From Leptolyngbyaceae cyanobacterium SM1_3_5 (GTDB lineage: Bacteria > Cyanobacteriota > Cyanobacteriia > Elainellales > Elainellaceae): a DNA stretch of 5,943 nt. This document shows positions 5,724 through 5,943 of the stretch, one piece after another; positions within the stretch are counted from its first letter, which is position 1, and every line of letters starts with the position of its first letter. The notes under the pieces were generated by a model. That model did not search any database, was not told the DNA's origin, and saw nothing but the letters and a program-made list of their open reading frames with translations. A program made the translations under genes and the position numbers. The stretch is taken from positions 1-5,943 of the forward strand of contig JAAUTJ010000334.1 in the NCBI GenBank assembly GCA_012031475.1. The letters are read 5' to 3'.

Positions 5724-5943
5724 TTAGCGAATCTTTAATTGTTTTTTCGACCGCTTCAACTGACCCCAGAGCGATTCAATCTGCTCATAGGCTTCAGATG
5801 GGGACAGTTTGCCGTTACTCTCTAGACCGCTGATGAAGCTGACGCGCTGAGAAAATTCCTGCAAGTTGGCATTGAACACTAGATTTTCGGGCTTTACTTC
5901 GCCTCGATAGCGAACTTGGGGAAACAAAAATCGATCGCGGTCT
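5724..5943 (-). CDS. Small conserved cyanobacterial protein (DUF7219-like), 5' end cut by window edge
   Basis: The frame stays open to the window edge. The apparent start at 5927 is a TTG inside a conserved stretch, and upstream codons read DRDRF before LFPQVRYRGE, so the true start lies beyond base 5943. The visible 72 residues include KPENLVFNANLQEF, then GKLSPSEAYEQI and LWGQLKRSKKQL near the end. From memory this matches a short, highly conserved cyanobacterial family (DUF7219; some members carry a misleading isopropylmalate/homocitrate synthase name). The function is unknown. It is charged and probably helical, with no membrane segment or signal peptide in view, so likely cytoplasmic. 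It converges on the glycosyltransferase gene with a 77-base gap. Confidence 0.8.
   Translation of the reverse strand, partial: DRDRFLFPQVRYRGEVKPENLVFNANLQEFSQRVSFISGLESNGKLSPSEAYEQIESLWGQLKRSKKQLKIR

Overview
The window is chromosomal DNA of a cyanobacterium. The octamer GCGATCGC (HIP1, a cyanobacterial hallmark) occurs at least 15 times in 5.9 kb, where roughly 0.1 would be expected by chance, and shorter CGATCG variants are very common. The encoded proteins (DUF3352-type membrane protein, fused PabB-PabC, small DUF7219-like protein) also look cyanobacterial. I cannot resolve the genus.

Layout, left to right: (1) 1-586 (+), the 3' part of a PHP-family metal-dependent phosphoesterase, cut by the window edge. 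(2) 613-644, a strong and probably bidirectional terminator. (3) 685-783 (-), an unlisted 32-residue single-pass membrane mini-protein with its own ribosome binding site. (4) 784-1045, an AT-rich intergenic stretch with a possible promoter and two small repeats. (5) 1046-2836 (-), a fused aminodeoxychorismate synthase component I / 4-amino-4-deoxychorismate lyase for p-aminobenzoate synthesis. (6) 2846-4575 (-), a DUF3352-type membrane-anchored protein broken by one frameshift. Its stop lies 6-9 bases before the pabB start, so the two genes probably form one minus-strand transcription unit. (7) 4576-4717, a divergent control region with a 14-bp tandem repeat. (8) 4718-5646 (+), a family 2 glycosyltransferase whose start codon is also separated from its body by a one-base frameshift. 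(9) 5724-5943 (-), the 3' part of a small conserved cyanobacterial protein (DUF7219-like), cut by the window edge.

Functionally this is a mixed housekeeping region. The clear metabolic role is folate-precursor synthesis (PabB-PabC); the partner glutaminase PabA is not in the window. The glycosyltransferase is probably for a surface glycan or glycolipid. No mobile element, CRISPR array, tRNA, rRNA or defence system is visible.

The most notable observation is that two divergent neighbouring genes each need exactly one extra T in a coding-strand run of five Ts. This suggests undercalled homopolymers in the assembly, with real mutation or slippage-based recoding as less likely options. I see no convincing new biological system. 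The best candidates for novelty are the mini-protein and the internally duplicated DUF3352-type protein.
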